DNA of 7,852 nucleotides from positions 1-7,852 of the forward strand of contig JAUVRV010000110.1 of the NCBI GenBank assembly GCA_030597435.1. The letters run 5' to 3'. This document shows, piece after piece, positions 6,230 to 7,852 of this stretch; position 1 is the stretch's first letter, and every line of letters starts with the position of its first letter. The position numbers and the translations under genes are program-made. Under the pieces are notes generated by a model. That model was given only the letters and a program-made list of their open reading frames with translations. It was not told where the DNA came from and made no database searches. Origin of the DNA: Gemmatimonadales bacterium. Lineage in GTDB: Bacteria > Gemmatimonadota > Gemmatimonadetes > Gemmatimonadales > GWC2-71-9.

Positions 6230-7852
6230 GTGGTCTCAACTGAAGGGCTCTCCAGAGCGTTCAAAACCCGGCTCACGATTCGCCGTAACCTGCTGAGGAA
6301 TATCGTTCTTCTCATTCTCGTGGCGGGTGGCGCCGTGGTCGCCGTGGTCTTGTTCGAGGCGTACCGAGCGGTAGAGACGCTGTCAGCTTCGTTGATCACG
6401 CGTGCCGCCGATCAGACTGAGGCCGAGTTGCGGCGCTTCTTCGAACCTGTGGGACAGAATCTCCGGGTCGCCGCAGAGTGGGGTGAGACTGGCGCGTTCG
6501 ACTACGACGATATCCGAGAGCTGAACTCGATCTTCATTCCCGAGTTGGATCATCATCCTCAGTTGTCTTCCCTGATGATCGCCAACGCTGACGGCTTCGA
6601 GCACATGTTGCTTCAGAGTGAAGGGGAGTGGCTCAACCGTCGCATGCTGGTCGATGTCACAGGCAACCGGGCCCACTGGATGCGCTGGCGGGCGCCGGAC
6701 GATCTGATAGTGGCGTGGTGGGACGAGCTGGAGTATGACCCTCGATTGCGACCTTGGTTTCAGGGAGCCATCGATGGCGCGGCGGACGAAATCCATTGGA
6801 CGGAGCCGTACACATTTTTTACCACGCAGGATCCTGGGATCACCGCGTCGAAGCGCTGGTACCTGAACGCGGACACGACGCTGACCCATGTGGTGGCGTT
6901 CGACATCACGTTGACGGATATCTCCCGGTTCACCACCGGTGTCACATTGGAGGAGCGTGGCGCTATCGTAGTCCTAACCGAGGACCGAAGGGTCCTTGGT
7001 TTGCCGCGGGACAGCAGGTACTCCGACGTCGCCTCGTTGAGAGCCGCGGTGCTCCGGCCCGCAGATTCGCTGGGCATAGCAGCGCTGTCGGGTGCTCTCG
7101 ACAAGTGGGGAAGCACCAACGATGCGGCTGCGACTCCGGTGAAGTACAAGAGTGGTGGTGAGATCTGGTGGGCGGGGTTCCGGCCGTTCGAACTCAGTCC
7201 CCAGCGGCGACTGTGGATCGGTGCGGTCATACCACAAGACGATATCCTCGGGTCGACGATACGGCAGCGCAACACCGTCATTGGCATCACGATTGCGGCT
7301 CTCGTCATCGGCATCGTGATCGCGATGTTCGTGGACCGAGCGTACCAGAAGCGCTTGTCCAGCGAAGTGCTCAGGGCCAAGCAACTAGGCCAGTACACAT
7401 TGGTGGAGAAGATTGGCGAAGGGGGGATGGGATCTGTGTACCGGGCACGTCACTCCATGCTCCGCCGACCGACGGCCATCAAGTTGATCCGACCGGAGCA
7501 ACAGGAGCGTGCCGAGGCGCTGACGCGCTTCGAGCAGGAAGTGCAGTTGACCAGCCAGCTGACGCACGCCAACACAATCGCCATCTACGACTACGGTCGC
7601 ACTCCGGACGACGTTTTCTACTATGCCATGGAGTACCTCAACGGCGTCTCGCTGCAGGATCTGGTCGACCGTACGGGACCGATGCCGGCGGATCGGACGA
7701 TACATGTCTTGCAGCAGGTCTGCGGTTCCCTCGCCGAAGCCCACGGGATTGGTCTCATCCACCGCGACATCAAGCCCGCCAACATCATGCTGTGCGAGCG
7801 CGGTGGTGTGCATGATGTAGTGAAGGTGCTGGACTTCGGTCTCGTGAAGCAC
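6230..7852 (+). CDS. Transmembrane Ser/Thr protein kinase with extracytoplasmic dCache-like sensor (3' end outside window)
   Basis: This is a receptor-type Hanks kinase predicted to phosphorylate Ser/Thr targets in response to an external ligand. It has 541 residues in the window, numbered from GTG 6230. A basic N-terminus leads to helix 1 (25-42), then an extracytoplasmic region of about 305 residues, helix 2 (about 349-368), and the kinase from about 389. The outer region has the Cache hallmark YDPRLRPWF (169-177) followed by a WTEPY segment, as in dCache_1 sensors. The kinase shows the glycine loop GEGGMGSVY (396-404), the lysine in AIK (K418), the helix-C Glu in FEQE (E437), HRDIKPAN (511-518) and DFG (535-537), so it should be active. 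The frame is open back to a TAG at 6122, so GTG 6203 is possible. The first in-frame ATG (6575) lies after helix 1 and would lose the anchor, so a non-ATG start is needed. The ligand is unknown. Confidence 0.93.
   Translation, partial: MVSTEGLSRAFKTRLTIRRNLLRNIVLLILVAGGAVVAVVLFEAYRAVETLSASLITRAADQTEAELRRFFEPVGQNLRVAAEWGETGAFDYDDIRELNSIFIPELDHHPQLSSLMIANADGFEHMLLQSEGEWLNRRMLVDVTGNRAHWMRWRAPDDLIVAWWDELEYDPRLRPWFQGAIDGAADEIHWTEPYTFFTTQDPGITASKRWYLNADTTLTHVVAFDITLTDISRFTTGVTLEERGAIVVLTEDRRVLGLPRDSRYSDVASLRAAVLRPADSLGIAALSGALDKWGSTNDAAATPVKYKSGGEIWWAGFRPFELSPQRRLWIGAVIPQDDILGSTIRQRNTVIGITIAALVIGIVIAMFVDRAYQKRLSSEVLRAKQLGQYTLVEKIGEGGMGSVYRARHSMLRRPTAIKLIRPEQQERAEALTRFEQEVQLTSQLTHANTIAIYDYGRTPDDVFYYAMEYLNGVSLQDLVDRTGPMPADRTIHVLQQVCGSLAEAHGIGLIHRDIKPANIMLCERGGVHDVVKVLDFGLVKH

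Noticed and set aside
6754..7815. Long frames on both strands over the kinase gene (for example 6760-7398 minus and 7168-7815 plus)
   Set aside because: The true frame carries the Cache and kinase motifs without interruption from 6230 to the window end; the others carry none.

Overview
The window is a 7.85 kb piece of bacterial chromosome, GC-rich (about 60% by eye), with five clear protein genes, a possible sixth at the left edge, and no RNA gene, insertion sequence, phage gene or CRISPR array that I can see. A Tat-exported Gfo/Idh/MocA oxidoreductase, a very large secreted BNR/sortilin-type beta-propeller protein and a membrane-anchored Hanks-type Ser/Thr kinase together suggest a free-living environmental bacterium with many secreted proteins. 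Gemmatimonadota or a neighbouring group such as Acidobacteriota fits best. That placement rests on gene-family habit, not on a marker gene.

Left half, minus strand (about 1-2598): four genes may be read in the order Gfo/Idh oxidoreductase (1264-2598), a small four-helix membrane protein of unknown function (716-1186), methionine sulfoxide reductase msrA (118-663), and perhaps the first 27 codons of another gene (1-81). The gaps are 77, 52 and 36 bp with no convincing terminator between the genes, so one transcript is plausible. Centre (2599-2849): a 251-bp divergent intergenic region holds the upstream signals for both the oxidoreductase and the propeller gene, with a 10-bp tandem duplication and an imperfect inverted repeat.

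Right half, plus strand: the propeller protein (2850-6062, 1070 aa, signal peptide) is followed by a compact 3' region with a hairpin, a 9-bp tandem repeat and a strong intrinsic terminator (6137-6174). About 55 bp later a sensor kinase begins (6230 to past the window edge). It has one N-terminal transmembrane helix, a roughly 300-residue extracytoplasmic dCache-like sensor, a second helix and then a cytoplasmic Ser/Thr kinase domain, truncated after the DFG motif.

The oxidoreductase and the propeller protein are both predicted to be exported and are divergently transcribed, which is compatible with shared control or a shared task outside the cytoplasm; this is inference. Nothing here is a clearly new system. 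The points most worth a second look are the sensor-first kinase architecture, the propeller protein's C-terminal beta-sandwich apparently split by a glycine-rich insertion, and the repeat-hairpin-terminator block between these two genes.
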